NCBI GenBank assembly: GCA_014607495.2
Contig: CP053161.1
Location: 11,293,115 to 11,357,114, forward strand
Origin: Carposina sasakii
Taxonomy: Eukaryota; Arthropoda; Insecta; Lepidoptera; Carposinidae
Direction of reading: 5' to 3'
DNA length: 64,000 bases
The first letter of the stretch is position 1. Every line of letters begins with the position of its first letter. Shown here piece after piece: positions 43,475-54,173 of this stretch. The notes beneath the pieces are model-generated. The model saw nothing but the letters and a program-made list of their open reading frames with translations, was not told where the DNA came from and did no database searches. The translations under genes and the position numbers were made by a program.

Positions 43475-44083
43475 AAATTATACCCTTTCGAGATATACCC
43501 TTTTAACTCGAAAACGGCGTAAGTGCCTCAATTTTACAAAGAAGATACGCTCTTCAGTATTAGAGAGGAAGGTGCAGGTGAATGGCAGGTGTTAGTGATT
43601 TGAAATAAATATCTCATTTGGAAAGACATGTTATTCTGCTACATTAATTAATTTACACATGACCATATAGGTCAAACCAAGCAAGAGTATTGAATTGGAC
43701 TGAGTAAAAGAGATAGAGAATGAGATGGATGATGACTATCAAGAAATTAGTTGAAAGAAGGTAAATAATGCATATGAAATCGGCATTAAGTCAATTAATA
43801 AGGGACAGTAAGATGATAGACTAGAAAATAGATTACAAAGGAACTTGTAGGCCAAAGACGAACTTTTTACATTGTCAGATTGTTAAACTTTATACATTTT
43901 GCAAAATTCCGTAATTACCTCCTATGTAAAACTTATATAATTATCGTCCCAGTAACAATAGGCTTTGCTTATATCAAACAATGATATCAGACCTAATTAA
44001 AAACAACTTACAAAAGTAGGGATTTAATGTGAATATAAAATAGGTACCTACAAATATATCAAGAAGGTAAAGCTGTTGTTGTA
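43475..44083. other. No recognisable feature
   Basis: AT-rich sequence between the left inverted arm and the intact pogo-like transposon; nothing supportable. Confidence 0.4.
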
Positions 44084-44270
44084 GGGGAGACTGGGGCTGG
44101 TAGTGACAGGGGTAGGTAGTTACAGTGGCAATGCTGGCGAAACAGAGAACGCTATACTGGCGTTAGAAAGAGACAAATACTCACGCCACCGCGGGCTAGC
44201 ACGCCGCGAGAGCCAGTGGCGCTATTGTCTTAGTGTGAGGAGCCCGGACGTGCTGCCATTAAAATTGCAG

Positions 44271-44564
44271 GTTAGTAAAATTTTCATTTTTTAGTAAAAT
44301 TGGTCTACAACCGAAATACTATAAAAGCAGATATGTCTCTGTTATATAATTTACGCACTAATTCTTTCGTTTTGTGATGAAACTGCCATTATACAGCTAC
44401 ATTCATTTATGTTTTCACTACGTAACCTTAAACGGTCATTTTTGGCGTCGGGGCTAAAAGTTACATTTGTTCGGGGCAGGTTGTGATTTGTCACTACCTG
44501 CCCCGTAGTGCTTCTTGCTGACTGATATAATTTATGTTATGTAATTATTTATTTTTTGTTGTAG
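44271..44564 (+). other. Possible 5'-UTR intron of the pogo-like transposase
   Basis: AATTGCAG followed by GTTAGTAAAA fits a splice donor at 44270/44271, and TTATTTTTTGTTGTAG fits an acceptor ending at 44564, one base before the transposase ATG. The short open frame upstream (44103-44270) does not continue in phase across this junction (it would meet TAA after four codons), so it would be leader sequence. The decayed relative at 40.6 kb also shows an acceptor-like TTTTGTTTTACAG just before its start, supporting a conserved leader intron. Untested. Confidence 0.4.
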
Positions 44565-44565
44565 G

Positions 44566-46476
44566 ATGAGGACATATAAAAGAAAAACAGAGCGGGGCAA
44601 AATATCTAAAGATGTTTACGAACAAGCAGCAGCTATTTTGGAGGAGGACAAAACTAAAAAAATTCGTGGCATCGCAAAAGACTTTGAATTGTGTCATATG
44701 TCGCTTACAAGATTTTTAAAGAAAAGAAAAGAAGCAAAAGAAAGGGGCATATCTATGGAATCACTCACAATGGGATATCAGAAGAATAGACAAGTATTTA
44801 ATAATGAACAAGAGGCAATTTTGGTGAGTTATTTAGTGAAATGCAGCCAAATTTATTATGGATTGACGCCAAAGGATGTCAGAAAACTGGCATTTGACTG
44901 TGCACGTAAGTACAACATTGTAACACCGCAATCATGGCTTGACAATAAAGAAGCAGGAGTTGATTGGCTGACAGCATTTCTTAAACGCAATACGTCGTTA
45001 TCTATAAGATCACCAGAGGCAACTAGCTTGAGCAGAGCCACATCATTTAACAAAACGAATGTTAGTAATTTCTTTTCTAAATTGGCTGACGTATTAGATA
45101 GATACAAATTTCCTTTGTCTCGCATATGGAATGTAGACGAGACAGGTGTGACAACTGTACAGAAACCCAGAAAAATTTTGGCTCCTAAAGGGTCTAAGCA
45201 AGTTGGTTCAATTACATCAGCAGAGAGAGGGACTCTCGTAACTCTCTGCGCAGCAGCAAATGCAGTGGGAAACTCAGAACCATGTATGTTTATCTTTCCC
45301 CGAATTAAATATAGGGACTATTTTGTTCGCGATGGACCTCCAGGCTGTATTGGGGCAGGAAACTCAAGTGGCTGGATGACTGGGCTGGAATTCAGAATAT
45401 TTATAAAACATTTCATAGATAATGTAAAACCTTCTGCAGCCGACCCTGTTCTCTTATTATTAGACAATCATACATCACACTTGGATATTCAGGTCATCGA
45501 AACAGCAAAAGAAAACCATGTGGTATTGCTATCCTTCCCACCACATTGCTCACATAAACTGCAGCCTCTAGATGTAGGTGTATATGGACCCTTCAAAAAT
45601 TACTGTGCCAGTCAACAAGATGCTTGGCTTAGAAACAATCCTGGCAAAACAATGACCATTCACGATATTCCATCGATAGTGAATAATGCTTTACCATCGG
45701 CATTGAACCCAGCAAACATTATCAACGGATTTAAAAAGACTGGTATTGCACCGTTTAATAAAGATATTTTTCAGGATGATGACTTCATGTCTGCTTTTGT
45801 TACTGACAGACCAATAGACGAAACGACTAACTCAAACATCGAAAATATCCCTATTACAACACAGAACATGGAGGCCGACACTTCAGCTCCTCCTCCTCCT
45901 CTTCTCCAGTTGCCTGTAGAGAGTGCCACCGTGGCACAACACGAAATCTCCATTTATATAAACCCAGTCGCTGGTTGTAGCAAAGATATAATGCCCAGTG
46001 AAAATAACTTTTCTCCCGAGATTATTAGACCTTATCCAAAAGCCGCTGCGAGAACAAAAAAAATAACACGAAAAACTCGCAAATCGGCTATTTTAACAGA
46101 TACTCCCGAAAAAAATGCTTTGGCACTGGATCAGAATAAAAAAAATAAATCTAAAAGTGGACAGACATCCAAGGGGGGAAAGACAACAAGAAAAAAAAAT
46201 CAACAGGAAAATACCAGCAAGGGAAAGAAAACAACTAAGGAAACCGGAAAGCTTTCGGTAAAGAGAAAGGTGTTACATGATACAGATGAAGAAAGTGTAG
46301 AGGATGATTATTTTTGTCTAATATGTTGCGATCCTTTTGATCCAAAACAATCTGGCGAGGAATGGGTAGAATGTGTTATCTGTAAGAAATGGTCACATGT
46401 GAAATGTGTTAGAGGAAATATTGTTCAGTACATTTGTTTGAATTGCGAAAGTGACTGTTCAGAATACAGCGAGTGA
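44566..46476 (+). CDS. pogo-type DDE transposase with C-terminal PHD-like finger
   Basis: The 636-residue nuclear transposase would bind the element's ends and catalyse cut-and-paste movement at TA. Residues ~1-60 are basic and contain a Psq-type helix-turn-helix (KIRGIAKDFELCHMSLTRFL). Residues ~77-150 form the CENP-B/TPase-like segment (QIYYGLTPKDVRKLAFDCAR). The catalytic core runs ~185-375: first Asp in WNVDETG (D191), second in LLLLDNHTSH (D300), third in KLQPLDVGVYGPFK (D336), a DD35D spacing. An acidic/proline-rich linker (~395-450) and a lysine-rich stretch (~490-570, probable nuclear localisation) follow. Residues 584-632 are a Cys/His finger: CLIC, WVECVICKKWSHVKC, YICLNC, the C4HC3 order of PHD fingers. 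No stop or frameshift is present. The start is the first ATG after an acceptor-like site; it resembles MVRNY at the relic in 40.6 kb. Insect homologues exist as free transposons and as domesticated genes; the intact inverted ends argue for a transposon. Confidence 0.92.
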   Translation: MRTYKRKTERGKISKDVYEQAAAILEEDKTKKIRGIAKDFELCHMSLTRFLKKRKEAKERGISMESLTMGYQKNRQVFNNEQEAILVSYLVKCSQIYYGLTPKDVRKLAFDCARKYNIVTPQSWLDNKEAGVDWLTAFLKRNTSLSIRSPEATSLSRATSFNKTNVSNFFSKLADVLDRYKFPLSRIWNVDETGVTTVQKPRKILAPKGSKQVGSITSAERGTLVTLCAAANAVGNSEPCMFIFPRIKYRDYFVRDGPPGCIGAGNSSGWMTGLEFRIFIKHFIDNVKPSAADPVLLLLDNHTSHLDIQVIETAKENHVVLLSFPPHCSHKLQPLDVGVYGPFKNYCASQQDAWLRNNPGKTMTIHDIPSIVNNALPSALNPANIINGFKKTGIAPFNKDIFQDDDFMSAFVTDRPIDETTNSNIENIPITTQNMEADTSAPPPPLLQLPVESATVAQHEISIYINPVAGCSKDIMPSENNFSPEIIRPYPKAAARTKKITRKTRKSAILTDTPEKNALALDQNKKNKSKSGQTSKGGKTTRKKNQQENTSKGKKTTKETGKLSVKRKVLHDTDEESVEDDYFCLICCDPFDPKQSGEEWVECVICKKWSHVKCVRGNIVQYICLNCESDCSEYSE

Positions 46477-47050
46477 ACTGTAAAGTTTTTCTTTAAAGAT
46501 CTGATTGTTTTTTTAAGAGGTTAATTATTTTTGTTAATGAATGTTCTTTCATACATATATATTGTTAATAGACAGATAATTATAATGTTATAATGTCTGA
46601 AATTATGCATATTTTGTTCTCACGAGGCACAAAACCAAAAATAATTACGTTGTTTTGTTTTTAATTTTAGAAAATTACCATGTTTTTGTTTTAATGAGGC
46701 ATTAGACTGATTTGAATTAATATTAATAATGTTATAAGTAAAGTAAAATAACTGATTGTGATTATTATTCCAAATAAAAACTCTTATGATACGTTTTTGT
46801 TTTCTTGTAACTTTTTGCCCCTTATACTGTAACAACCAGCCCCTGGTGCGGGGCTGAATGTGACACGTCTCTTATTTTAGAATTCATTATTTTGTGTCTT
46901 TAATATTACTCTCCTACATAAAATTAATTGTAAATTAAAATCTTGAATAGTTACTTAATCAAATAAACCTATAGTTAGGTAAAACAAGCAAATCAACAAA
47001 AAAATATGTCATTTTGAAATAAAAATGTCACAACCAGCCCCAGTCTCCCC

Positions 47051-48628
47051 TACTTCATTTATTTAATGAAGTCGAAACAAAGAAACCGAATTAGCTAATT
47101 CATGGTAGCTGACTGTAAAAGTATAATCAAAAGTCATAAAAGAATAAAACGTTTGTACACTTTCCGATGCGACACCGATACGACAAGGAATAATGCCTCT
47201 CTGTGGTAGCAAATTATGGTCATGTTTGATAATTATGAAATGCCACAAGTAACTGAGACATGAATGTTTTCTTTCTTTCTTATCATTAACACGCATTTAC
47301 TTTTAATCCACAAAAAATCTTACACATCTCTAAAATTGTTTATACTGAATGTAGTAGCAGTAGTACCTAATCCTTTATTCAGTTATCATCCGCTTATTGG
47401 CACCGGGTAAATAATTTTTGAAAATATTATTTTTTATATATTTATATAAGTAAAAAGAGAGAGGGCAAAGTAATAATAATTAGAATACGTAATAAAAGAG
47501 ATACTTAGTGTAAAAGTGAAGTATATCGGTCTATCAAAGTCGGTACCTGTAAAATCAGCCATTAGCGAACACAGGGCTTGATTGAACAATATCGTGTAAG
47601 TGCTGATATTTGTTAGGTCATTTAGGAACAACCGTGAAGGCTTTGTTTGGTCTAGCTTTAGCGCGTTTTGTTAAACCAGCAAGTTTTCTCGGTGAAAAGC
47701 TTCATTTGTTAATGGAATTAGCACGAAGTTCAAAAGGAACAGTAAGTATAGTTTTTTATTTTGAGTTCTATTTGTGGATTCAAGTACAGTGTAAAGTCGA
47801 AGTTAGGGTTTTATAGAATCACCATTATAGAATCTTTGTTTGTATTAGCTTTAGCTATATGGAGTCCACTGTTGAGCATATGCCAACCATTACCTCCACC
47901 AAGGACCTTATTCATATTTTATCCTAAAAACATAGAAAAATGATTATATTTCGAAAAACAGTTCAAGCCCTAAAAAAGAAGTTGAAAACTAAAATGTTAT
48001 GCGCATATTTTACAACTACATATGAATTTTACACTCCCAAATAGAACCAAATAACGCTGTAAAACTGAACATAAATTCTTCAAGAAGTTTACGTTGGTAT
48101 CAGAAACCAGGTGTAGGTGTACCACGCGATTAAGTATTGACGTCACCTATAAAAGGGTTGTAAAAGTGACCCTAAAGGCAGATAAAACACCCCAAACTCC
48201 ATATGATGTTACTCTAATATGCATAGGCAGAATTTTATTTGAGGTCCACTTTGAAAAACGTAGTAAATGCTTCTAACCAACTTATAGATAAGATCGAGAT
48301 CGGAAGCTACAGGATTATTCTGTACCGATTTCTCAAAGTATAATATCCAAATTATTTTCAATATCTTTCAGACCATTGGGTCGTGATTAGGTACTTTTTT
48401 TTTAATGAGCGATAATTTCAAAAAACTCTTCAATGTTATGGAGATTGTTTCGAATTTTATTCGGCTACCTGCATAATATAATAAATTGACATAAAATAAA
48501 TATTAGACAAAACTTCAACTTTCCACCCGACCCAAACTTTCTAAAAAAGTTATTTTTTCTAAAGGATAAATCTGTGTTCTCAGAAAATAAATTCCACATT
48601 TGTATATATGTAGCACTAGCTACCTATA
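47051..48628. other. Mostly unannotated; one short RTE tail
   Basis: Apart from the RTE tail fragment listed at 47857-47900 I find no gene or transposon end. Several short open frames lack recognisable motifs. Confidence 0.4.
47857..47900 (-). repeat. RTE LINE tail fragment
   Basis: GGAGTCCACTGTTGAGCATA, then TGCCAACCATTACCTCCACC resembles the extreme 3' coding end of the RTE at 17.46 kb (GAAGTCCACTGTTGGACATA, GGCCTCCCCCAACAACCTCC). Only about 45 bp survive. Confidence 0.5.
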
Positions 48629-49097
48629 CAGGGTGTGTGTGACAGCAAGGCAAATACTGAAATACTGAACAAGTACCACTGTTTTGAGTAATACGACAGT
48701 GGTATTACACGCAGGAAATGCATTTTTAACTTCAACATCCGTAATTTTTACTTTCCGCGCCCATTGTGTCGGGCGATCCTGTGACTAGTTAAATGTTCTT
48801 ATTGGTTATTGTGTGATCGTTTCTGTTTTTTTTGGATCACTTCTGACTCTGCATTAGGGTTGATATTTGAACTTATTAGAGTATAACTTTTTTTTAAATC
48901 ATATTTTGGTAAAAATTTTATTTTTAAGCCATTATTTAATGCCTAACTAAACGAACCATACTATTTTTTTCCTTGAAAAATTTTAAAAAGTCAGATAATT
49001 TTGGAATTTTCCTGCGAAAATTTTCTGTGGCCTACGACTCAGAATTATGGTCTGAAGTCACCATATCAATATTTGCCTGGCTCTCATAAACACCCTG
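48629..49097 (+). mobile_element. MITE family A, copy 3
   Basis: TA borders both ends (48627-48628, 49098-49099). The left terminus is CAGGGTGTGTGTGACAGCAA and the right GGCTCTCATAAACACCCTG. The interior is colinear with copies 1 and 2 (GAACAAGTACCACTGTTTTG, GCGCCCATTGTGTCGGGCGA, CAGAATTATGGTCTGAAGTC). About 469 bp, non-coding. Confidence 0.85.
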
Positions 49098-49510
49098 TAT
49101 ATAGGCCAACATCATCATTACAAGTAAATTTGAATTACAAGTAAAGGAAAATATCCAGAATAAGGCCACGAGGTGGACATTGACAATTTAGCCACACACG
49201 GATTCGCTTTACCGTTTTTGGAGGTAAATGAATAAAATATTAACGCGGGTGCGATTTATGAGGGAGGGCGAGGTTTTAATCTAAGCTAACGGCCATGAAC
49301 AGAGATATAGAGCCATAGATCGCGAATGTGAGGCGGAAATAGGGCCGTTGTAAAAGTCTACGACAGGGCAATCGTAATATCGATCGGTGAGTTCAGGCTT
49401 TTCTTGGAAATATGTGATTATATAGATTTCTATACCATGGTAACTAGACAACATAGAACATGTCTAAAAAAAGGATTTGTTAGTACTAGCTGAAATGGGG
49501 TAGATCAAAC

Positions 49511-49664
49511 AGATCCTACAGCTAAGTTAGCATAGCTTAGACAAGTTGCTACCTTATCGTCTAAGAGAATGCCTAAGTTCCTTAGTTGACAATTGACGAC
49601 ATGCATGGATGGAGATGCAGCTGACGTATTCTAGTGAAGCCCCGCATCAGCACAGGAGACTAAA
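49511..49664 (+). repeat. Interspersed repeat family D, copy 4
   Basis: AGATCCTACAGCTAAGTTAG, GACAAGTTGCTACCTTATCG, CATGGATGGAGATGCAGCTG, CGTATTCTAGTGAAGCCCCG and CATCAGCACAGGAG. Colinear with the other copies and keeps the right end well. Confidence 0.8.
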
Positions 49665-50950
49665 ACAGCTGTCAAATAATAATTATTATAAATCATTTGT
49701 ATGTTTTTTTATACCTATACAATAGGTATGTTTACTTGCTCGTTTTTAACTCTCGTTTAACTATTTTTAGATGGTACACTGTGAATAGTCTAGCACTCTC
49801 TAGTCTTTTGCGAGTACTGGGAACTGAATCTCCTCGTTATCCATTCAATTATATTGTTAAATTGACGTTAAGCTTATACCCATTGAAATATGCCTATTCA
49901 TATTTTATTGCTTTCGAAATATTGAATAAACTGTCACAAAGATCAGTTCGGACGAGAATACATCTAGAATAACGATAGAATAACGTTGGGCCGTTATTCT
50001 TGAGATCTTGTCAAAGTTGAATTGCAATAAGGTATTAAAATATTCATAACCCCATCTATTTCATTTATATCTTTGGTTACGGCAAGATGTATGGTAAAAT
50101 TGCTGAATCCGTTATGAGGTGGTTTAAACCATTTAATAGCACCTCGTATTTAGGTTACCTCTTTTGAATATTTTATGATACAATTGAGATAAAGTATATT
50201 TTTGAAGTGTCTTGGGGTGATGGGACAGATGGAAAAGTAACGTGAGTGTGTCAGGTTAAATAAAATGTATGGGATTATTTATCATACAAAAATTCTTAGT
50301 CTATTTGTCTGCAGTAGCTGTAACCAAATAATTTACTGTAATCCAACGGCTTGAATGTTCAGATACGGACGATTGTTAGTTTTGATGGCGATTTTAAATA
50401 TTTCACAGAACACATAAATACCAACCAACGATACGACGTAAAACCTATCCATAAAGTGTATCACAGGTTTCATGTTCCCAATCAGATTGAGAACGAAATC
50501 AACTACCAAGTGCTCTACAAATCATTTGCCGAAGAAACTATTTGTATCTTCAAAATAATTTAAAGATGACCAAAGTCTGGTGTGTACAGTGGCTCCACTA
50601 ACAAGTGCATACTTACGTTGGTGGGTACCGAGGCACCAATCAATAGTCCAGGATTCATCTTGTTACGTATTTACATTCAATATTTTATGACTGAATATTA
50701 TTTATGGTAAAGTTTACGATATATTTATCTCTTAGTATTAAAATGGCTATGGTTTTATATAAAGTTGTGCTTACTTATGTAAAGTATATAATCCAAATAT
50801 ATTAATTTAAAATCAAGTGGCCTTAACTTGTTTTATGTAGGGTGTAGTCAGCTACGGTCTATCTATTACAATGTACAATATTGAGTTCATTCTTCGAAAT
50901 ATTCATTCGTCAAAACATAAAATCACTCTATAAGTAAAAGAAAAGAATCG
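49665..50950. other. No supported gene
   Basis: Two modest forward frames (49697-49972 and 50351-50563) occur. The second, which starts MNVQIRTIVSFDGDFKYF and runs 70 codons, looks mildly protein-like but I recognise no family and see no splice signals. I do not call either as a gene. Confidence 0.35.
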
Positions 50951-50951
50951 A

Positions 50952-51048
50952 CTTGATAATTTAGAGGCGTTCTCTCAGACGATGAGCTAGCGACTTGTCA
51001 CTGATTTTTTACATCTAACCTCGCTACAAACGTGGCTTTACGATTCCC
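50952..51048 (-). repeat. Interspersed repeat family D, partial copy
   Basis: AGGCGTTCTCTCAGACGATG, AGCTAGCGACTTGTCACTGA, TTTACATCTAACCTCGCTAC and AAACGTGGCTTTACGATTCC are the reverse of the left half of family D (ATCCTACAGCCACGTTTAGC, GATCAGTGACAAGTTGCTAG). The right half is missing. Confidence 0.7.
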
Positions 51049-51049
51049 T

Positions 51050-52220
51050 TAGTAATTCTGCAGCTCTGGTTATGCCGTTTTAGAAAGACAGATAGATGTA
51101 TGTAAGTATATGAATGATTGATTTGCCTTGTGCTAATTATAATGACATTTGTTGAACTTAAAGAGTATTGGAGTTTCAGTAAATGCTTATAATCACATAC
51201 CAGGGTCGACCAAAGCAAAGAAGAAAGCCAGTTGTTATAACTAAGGCCTACGCATATTGCTTCTTCAAGTACTCTCGTAAAATATATTCACAATATGGCA
51301 AAATTGTTTATTTTTCAAACATCATCCACCTCTGACTAGATAATAAACTTTAAGATGGCCTCTTCCGAATAGTGCGTGCGACATTTATAATATAAACCCC
51401 TGTTATTTTATTTATGACATAAAGTAAAATTGCTCCGAGTAATGGAAAATTCTATGGAAGTTATATTTGAAATATGACATTATCATGACTTGTAAATTAT
51501 AAAGCGTACATGATATTCATGATAAGCTTTAAGAAGGAAATATCTGCCTCTTTGGCCTATCTGGTAAAAACTTTCTCGTATGATTGGAGTTATATTATTT
51601 ATAGAGGTCCTTTAAAATCACACATTTCTTTTTAATATAAGATTGGCACGGCACAAATTAGTCTTATAACATTTATATGACAACCCTGAAAAATAAATTC
51701 TAACTAGAAAACAAAGATTTTAACTCTGTTTTCTTTTATAAATTTGAGTAAACTATTAATGATATAGAAATGGTACAATAACATATATATATTTTATTTA
51801 TTATTTTTTCTATATTTTTAAAAGTCAAATTAATTTTATTTTATATACATATGGCGCTTATCCCAAATAGACTTTCACCCCTATTATAATCGTCTTACAG
51901 ACGATATTATAATCGTCTGTACCTATATTATGTCTATCGCATCTATGGAGGACCGTGATTAATGCTTACTTTCTTCATGTGCTTACCACTCCGGAAAATA
52001 AAAGATTTTATGTTTGTACCATTTCATGACCTGCAACTGTTCATAACTCCGTTTGTATATAGTTATAACAATAGCATTTTGCAGCCAGAACTGTTTATTA
52101 CATGAATCTGCGTACGTGATGCCCCGGTGTCACGAACCACAGATAATTAAGAGATGCACGACGAACCTTGGCCACAGAGCAGAAACTATATGAGGTAGCT
52201 TTTTCTCCCTTTATTGTTAC
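51050..52220. other. AT-rich, no recognisable feature
   Basis: No coding frame. A short inverted pair, AATCGTCTTACAGACGATT-like, lies at 51887-51920. Long AT tracts around 51750-51850. Confidence 0.4.
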
Positions 52221-52411
52221 ACTAGCGACCCGCCCCGGCTTTGCGCCGGTGTAATGCTGATATTATAAAATATATATAAACCTTCCTCTTGAATCACTCT
52301 ATCTATTATAAAAACCGCATCAGAATCCGTTGCGTAGTTTTAAATATCTAAGCATACATAGGGACAGGCAGACAGCGGGAAGCGACTTTGTTTTATAATA
52401 TGTTGTGATGG
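52221..52411 (+). repeat. Lepidopteran 'CTAGCGACCCGCC' interspersed repeat
   Basis: ACTAGCGACCCGCCCCGGCT, TTGCGCCGGTGTAATGCTGA, AAACCGCATCAGAATCCGTT, GCGTAGTTTTAAATATCTAA, CATAGGGACAGGCAGACAGC and GGGAAGCGACTTTGTTTTAT. This arrangement is familiar as an abundant short dispersed element in moths and butterflies, starting at CTAG and ending near an ATATGTTGTGAT sequence. Single copy here; Helitron-like or SINE-like status is not decided. Confidence 0.6.
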
Positions 52412-53127
52412 GCAAGATTTTTAGCGTAGATAAAATGGCTCGAGCTTATGTAGCATTTTTATGCTACGTTTATCTACTTTTCTGTTTTCCATCATTCTTT
52501 CCAATCTGATTATTACTTCTACAATTGAGGGTATTGTTTTCTACATCACAATTATCGGGACTATATTGGCAACGACAAAGTAGTATATTCAATTGTATCA
52601 GCTGTTACTATTCGGAATATTAAATATCTGACTAGGGCCCGCCCACTACCGGGGCTCTACACATTCCGCAGACATTGTATTTGCCTGTTTTCCATTATAT
52701 TTTATTAAGTTGACCAGCTGAAAATACAAGTATGCTGTGTACCAGCGTACTGAATGTCTCCCAAGATGCTGAATTCATGGCGTCATGACTCGAGAGAGAA
52801 AGCAAATGGCCACTATTAGTCCACGCCGCAGTCACTGTCTTAAGATAAGTTATGTTCGGTCTTGCTTCTATTGAGATGTAAACATAATAATTATCTTCAC
52901 TGTTTAATAGAAATTCGAGTATTTTGTTTGTTTCTGTATTAACATGATGAAATTAGCTTCAAGTACTGATAACAGAAAAATGTAATTTTATTTTTCTTAA
53001 TTTGACAGGGGGTTTCGGAATCGAAAATTATCAAATAGACAAAAACATAATAGGTCGAATCGAGAAACTCCTCTAAAGAAAATCAGTTTTTTGAATTTTA
53101 TCATCTCTGAAATAAAAACTATAAAAC
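52412..53127. other. No recognisable feature
   Basis: AT-rich sequence without coding potential. CCCGCCCACTACCGGGGCTC near 52650 resembles the GCGCCCACCACCGGGCCCTA at 35.73 kb, a possible shared decayed repeat. Confidence 0.35.
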
Positions 53128-53290
53128 ATCCTATGCTGATGTGAGGATTCACTAAAATACATCAGCTGCATCTCCTTCCGTGCATGTCGTAAGAGACGAC
53201 TAAGGAACTCAGTGCTTTTCTCTCAGGCGATGAGCTAGCAACTAGTCACTGATCATTTACATCTATTGCTGCTATTCTAACGTAAATTTA
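53128..53290 (-). repeat. Interspersed repeat family D, copy 5
   Basis: On the reverse strand the family order is recovered: AGTGACTAGTTGCTAGCTCA, TTAGTCGTCTCTTACGACAT, GCACGGAAGGAGATGCAGCT and GATGTATTTTAGTGAATCCT, then CACATCAGCAT. Good preservation. Confidence 0.8.
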
Positions 53291-54173
53291 CCTTTACCTT
53301 ACAGTACATTATGATATTATTATGTTAACTTTTCCGTTAGAACTTTAACATATCTTGTTGGACAATATGTGAGATCTTAAAGAGGCGTGGCCCACGCGTG
53401 GGCAAAGCGATGCGTCGGTGGACATTGTTTTTTTATCCACAAGATCACATAGATATTACGTCCAAATATTGAGGTCGAGATGTTATCGTAATTATAATGT
53501 TCCTCTATTGGTATTTACTGAATAGAAATTTGATTGTATCTATGTATCTGGAATTTGTTTTAATAGGTTCAATATGCATGTAAGATAAATATAGGAAAAC
53601 GGTGTTAAAACATAATACAATCGAATTAAGAACCTATCTTTTAAAGTCGTTAAAATATAATTGTGCTATGGAATTCAGTCAAGAAAAAGTTTTCGAAACA
53701 TAGCTAGTAAATAATACATAGAGTTTGCAGAAAAGAAAATATCTAGAAAAAAATATGTACATTTACCATTAGAAGAACTTTGAGGACCATTCAAAAAATA
53801 TTTGTAGAACTGCAGTTGTAACAAAAAAAAAACCTAACTTAATTCATAATACTTTATCAGAATTTCGCGTGTTTTACATTCTCTTTAACGTAAAGAGGAT
53901 TTCAATAAAAAACGGAATTATTGCCAAAGTAATTTCGTATTCGTGTCGGGAACAAAAAGTTCCAATTATGCGTAAACTTGGAGTCCACTTAAAACCGAAC
54001 ATTGCCGTTGAGTTTTTAACCCGATAAAATGATGCAAACATTTTTGTGTCTGGAAAAAAAAATCCATCTGATACATTGACATGATACATGGATACAAAGA
54101 AAGGCAATGCGACAAGTATTTTTTTATTCAGTTTAAATGACACTACATAGTTGACTACAATGTTGGCTTTAAC
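53291..54173. other. No supported gene before the right inverted arm
   Basis: AT-rich. A reverse-strand frame of 112 codons (53874-54212) begins inside the inverted arm and reads out of it; it has hydrophobic stretches but no recognisable motif, so I treat it as chance. Confidence 0.35.

Larger units (their letters stand above)
44084..47050 (+). mobile_element. Complete pogo-like (Tc1/mariner) transposon, 2,967 bp
   Basis: TA borders both ends (44082-44083, 47051-47052). The left terminus GGGGAGACTGGGGCTGGTAG and the right terminus reversed GGGGAGACTGGGGCTGGTTG are identical for 18 bp and match over 25 with one difference (through TGTGACA). Related motifs recur just inside: GGGGCAGGTTGTGATTTGTC with its inverted partner CACTACCTGCCCC at 44473-44509, and AACCAGCCCCTGGTGCGGGG around 46834. 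These are likely extra transposase-binding sites. One uninterrupted transposase gene fills the centre. No nested insertion was seen, so the element looks young and potentially autonomous. Confidence 0.92.
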
